Of a DNA stretch of 64,000 bases, positions 61,675 to 64,000 are shown one piece after another. Under the pieces are notes generated by a model. It searched no databases. It saw only the letters and a program-made list of their open reading frames with translations, and was not told the origin of the DNA. Every line of letters starts with the position of its first letter. Position 1 is the stretch's first letter. Origin of the DNA: Cryobacterium ruanii (lineage in GTDB: Bacteria > Actinomycetota > Actinomycetes > Actinomycetales > Microbacteriaceae); contig NZ_SOHK01000017.1 of assembly GCF_004404055.1 (NCBI RefSeq), positions 248,001 through 312,000 on the forward strand. Reading direction: 5' to 3'. The translations under genes and the position numbers were made by a program.

Positions 61675-62997
61675 GTGACTGATACCAGCACCAAAAGCCT
61701 CAACGCGCACACGAGCGAACTCGACCGGGCGCACGTCTTCCATTCCTGGTCGGCGCAAGCGGCACTGAAACCGCTCGTCATCGCCGGCGGGTTGGGCTGC
61801 CGCATCTGGGATAACGACGGACGTACCTATCTCGACTTCTCGAGTCAGTTGGTGAACGTGAATATCGGCCACCAGCATCCGGCCGTCGTCAAGGCCATCA
61901 TCGAGCAGGCCGCACTGCTGACGACCATCGCGCCGTCCACGGCCAACCTCGCCCGCGGCGAGGCGGCCCAGCGCATCACGGACCGAGCCCCGGCCGGTTT
62001 CAACAAGGTCTTCTTCACCAACGGGGGAGCGGATGCGAACGAGAACGCCATGCGCATGGCCCGCCTGCACACCGGCCGCGACAAGGTGCTCTCGCTCTAC
62101 AAGTCCTACCACGGCAACACCGGCGCGGCGATCGTCGCGACCGGCGACTGGCGCCGCGTCCCCAACGAGTATTCGCGCGGCCACGTGCACTTCTTCGGCC
62201 CGTTCCTCTACCGCAGCGAATTCTGGGCGACGAGCGAGGCCGAGGAATGCGCCCGCGCGCTGCACCACCTGGAACGCGTCATCCAGGGCGAGGGAGTGGC
62301 GTCGGTCGCGGCCATTCTGCTCGAGTCGATTCCCGGTACCGCCGGCATCATGATGCCGCCGGCCGGCTACCTGCCCGGCGTGCGCGCCCTCTGCGACAGG
62401 TACGGCATCGTGCTCATCCTCGACGAGGTCATGTGCGGCTTCGGCCGCACCGGCAACTGGTTCGCGTTCCAGGCCTACGACGTCGTGCCCGACCTGATCA
62501 CCTTCGCAAAGGGCGTCAACTCCGGGTATGTGCCTACCGGCGGTGTGATCATCTCCGACGCCATCGCCGCGACCTTCGACGACACGGTCTTTCCCGGCGG
62601 ACTCACCTACAGCGGGCATCCGCTCGCCATGGCGTCGATTGTCGGCGCCCTCGACGCGATGGAGGCCGAGGGCATCGTCGAGAACGCAGCCCGCATCGGC
62701 CACGACGTGCTCGAACCGGGCCTGAAGGCGCTGCAGGCCAAACATCCGATCATCGGCGAAGTGCGCGGTGTCGGGGTGTTCTGGGCCCTCGAACTCGTCG
62801 CCGACCCTGATACCCGCGCGCCGGTGAGCGCCGCCGTCATGGCGCGCGTGAAGGCCGAGCTGCTCGGCCGGGGCCTGCTGCCGTTCCTCATGGAGAACCG
62901 CATCCACGTCGTACCGCCGTGTGTCGTCTCCGACGCTGAGGTCGCCGAGGCACTCGCCATCTACGACGAGGTGCTCAGCCTCGACCTGCTCTCCTAA
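61675..62997 (+). CDS. class III aminotransferase, probably beta-alanine transaminase
   Basis: A 440-aa omega-amino acid aminotransferase. Landmarks are LDFSSQLVNVNIGHQHPAVV near 44-63, FFTNGGADANENAMRMARLH near 113-132, SYHGNTGAA near 144-152, ILDEVMCGFGRTGNWF near 249-264 and the PLP lysine in LITFAKGVNSGYVPTGGVII near 275-294. In this cluster the natural reaction is beta-alanine plus a 2-oxo acid to malonate semialdehyde. The GTG at 61675 is taken as start; it overlaps the end of the open frame from the pseudogene. It is 24 bp before the semialdehyde dehydrogenase gene. Confidence 0.87.
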   Translation: MTDTSTKSLNAHTSELDRAHVFHSWSAQAALKPLVIAGGLGCRIWDNDGRTYLDFSSQLVNVNIGHQHPAVVKAIIEQAALLTTIAPSTANLARGEAAQRITDRAPAGFNKVFFTNGGADANENAMRMARLHTGRDKVLSLYKSYHGNTGAAIVATGDWRRVPNEYSRGHVHFFGPFLYRSEFWATSEAEECARALHHLERVIQGEGVASVAAILLESIPGTAGIMMPPAGYLPGVRALCDRYGIVLILDEVMCGFGRTGNWFAFQAYDVVPDLITFAKGVNSGYVPTGGVIISDAIAATFDDTVFPGGLTYSGHPLAMASIVGALDAMEAEGIVENAARIGHDVLEPGLKALQAKHPIIGEVRGVGVFWALELVADPDTRAPVSAAVMARVKAELLGRGLLPFLMENRIHVVPPCVVSDAEVAEALAIYDEVLSLDLLS

Positions 62998-63021
62998 CCG
63001 ATTCACTGAAAGGCATCACTC

Positions 63022-64000
63022 ATGACCGACGTTCCCACCATCCAGCACTACGTCAACGGCACACCGGCTGCGGGCACCTCCACCCGCACCGCTCCCGTCT
63101 ACAACCCGGCTACCGGCAAAGTTGCCAAGAACGTGCTGCTGGCCAGCACCGCCGACCTCGACGACGCCGTCGCCGTCGCCCAGGCCGCCTACCCGGCCTG
63201 GCGGGATATGAGCCAGGCCCGCCGCCAGACCATCATGTACAACTTCCGCGAGCTGCTGAACGCCCGCAAGGGCGACCTTGCCGAGATCCTCACCGCCGAA
63301 CACGGCAAGGTCATCGCAGACGCACTCGGTGAGATCATTCGCGGACTCGAGGTCGTCGAATTCGCACTCGGCATGCCGCACCTGATCAAGGGCGAGTACT
63401 CCGAGAACGTCTCGACCGGCGTTGACGTGTACTCCATTCGTCAGCCCCTCGGGGTCGTGGGCATCATCAGCCCGTTCAACTTTCCGGCCATGGTGCCGCT
63501 GTGGTACTTTCCGATCGCGATCGCGGCCGGCAACACCGTCGTGCTCAAGCCGAGCGAGAAGGACCCAACCGCGTCGAACTGGCTCGCCGAGCTGTTCACC
63601 GAGGCTGGTCTTCCGGCCGGTGTGCTCAACGTCGTGCACGGCGACAAGGAAGCCGTCGACGCGCTTCTCGTGCACCCCGACGTGCAGGCGATCTCCTTCG
63701 TCGGCTCCACCCCGATCGCTCGCTATATCTACGAGACTGCCGCCAAGCATGGCAAACGCGTGCAGTCTCTCGGCGGCGCGAAGAACCACATGCTCGTGCT
63801 GCCAGACGCCGACCTCGAACTGACAGCGGATGCCGCTGTCAACGCCGGTTTCGGATCCGCCGGTGAGCGCTGCATGGCGATCAGCGTCATCGTCGCCGTC
63901 GAGCCCGTCGCCGACGAACTGATCGCGAAGATCGCCGAACGGGTCAAGGGCCTCACTGTCGGTGATGGCACCCGCAATTGCGACATGGGCCCGCTGATCA
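63022..64000 (+). CDS. mmsA: CoA-acylating (methyl)malonate-semialdehyde dehydrogenase, 3' end outside window
   Basis: 326 codons are present before the window ends. The enzyme oxidises malonate or methylmalonate semialdehyde to acetyl-CoA or propionyl-CoA with CoA and NAD, last step of uracil/thymine breakdown. IQHYVNGTPAAGTSTRTAPV opens the fold; GVVGIISPFNFPAMVPLWYF near 145-164 is the MMSDH motif around the NAD site, VLKPSEKDP the cofactor Lys, and GFGSAGERCMAIS near 281-293 holds the catalytic Cys in the GERCM context specific to this subfamily. The ATG follows an AAAGG 9 nt upstream. Confidence 0.93.
   Translation, partial: MTDVPTIQHYVNGTPAAGTSTRTAPVYNPATGKVAKNVLLASTADLDDAVAVAQAAYPAWRDMSQARRQTIMYNFRELLNARKGDLAEILTAEHGKVIADALGEIIRGLEVVEFALGMPHLIKGEYSENVSTGVDVYSIRQPLGVVGIISPFNFPAMVPLWYFPIAIAAGNTVVLKPSEKDPTASNWLAELFTEAGLPAGVLNVVHGDKEAVDALLVHPDVQAISFVGSTPIARYIYETAAKHGKRVQSLGGAKNHMLVLPDADLELTADAAVNAGFGSAGERCMAISVIVAVEPVADELIAKIAERVKGLTVGDGTRNCDMGPLI

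Overview
The window is high-GC actinobacterial DNA, most likely from a Microbacteriaceae-type genome. The grounds are a dnaK-grpE-dnaJ-hspR operon and a clpB gene that both carry HspR-type (HAIR) inverted repeats, a bifunctional-type dCTP deaminase, a coenzyme F420 locus with the three-gene ABC cassette that is named as a proposed F420-0 importer, many apparently leaderless genes, and a very abundant CGGATGC/GCATCCG heptamer. I cannot fix genus or species from sequence alone.

Layout. 1-3 kb: partial Rossmann protein, DinB-like protein, tRNA-Gly(CCC), dcd, a small unknown protein, a PEP mutase/isocitrate lyase-family enzyme. 3-8.6 kb: an MFS exporter, then a LacI regulator divergent from a sugar ABC transporter (lipoprotein, permease, single-domain ATPase) with a palindromic operator between them. 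8.6-12.7 kb: the dnaK heat-shock operon with its own repressor gene hspR. 12.7-25.4 kb: rRNA-type methyltransferase, phosphatase, dinucleotide-binding protein, GT87-like membrane protein, SNF2/SWIM helicase, hemA, N-domain-less clpB, alcohol dehydrogenase. 25.5-39.8 kb: acyl-CoA ligase and threonine aldolase, NatAB-like ABC exporter, SDR plus DUF6421 pair, multicopper oxidase with a repeat-bearing lipoprotein, amidohydrolase, antiporter, SDR.

39.8-42.2 kb is an insertion-sequence graveyard: remnants of IS110, IS21 and IS3 families lie end to end and abut a frameshifted, truncated membrane-protein gene. 42.3-49.1 kb: hydrolase, AEC transporter, FAH-family enzyme, a CaiB / glutaryl-CoA dehydrogenase / GntR operon with a perfect 17-bp operator at its start codon, a 3 x 31-bp tandem repeat, and xthA.

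49.2-64 kb is the most interesting part. An F420 locus (FGD-like oxidoreductase, cofE, cofC, and an operon of binding protein, permease, ATPase and cofD) is followed directly by a MocR regulator and a reductive pyrimidine catabolic cluster (beta-ureidopropionase, dihydropyrimidinase, an LLM-class F420/flavin oxidoreductase, beta-alanine aminotransferase, semialdehyde dehydrogenase). No FO synthase, no FbiB-type reductase domain and no classical dihydropyrimidine dehydrogenase are in the window. A transporter binding-protein gene inside the cluster is decayed and sits behind four perfect 33-bp repeats. The working hypothesis is that imported or locally completed F420 feeds the LLM enzyme in pyrimidine breakdown.
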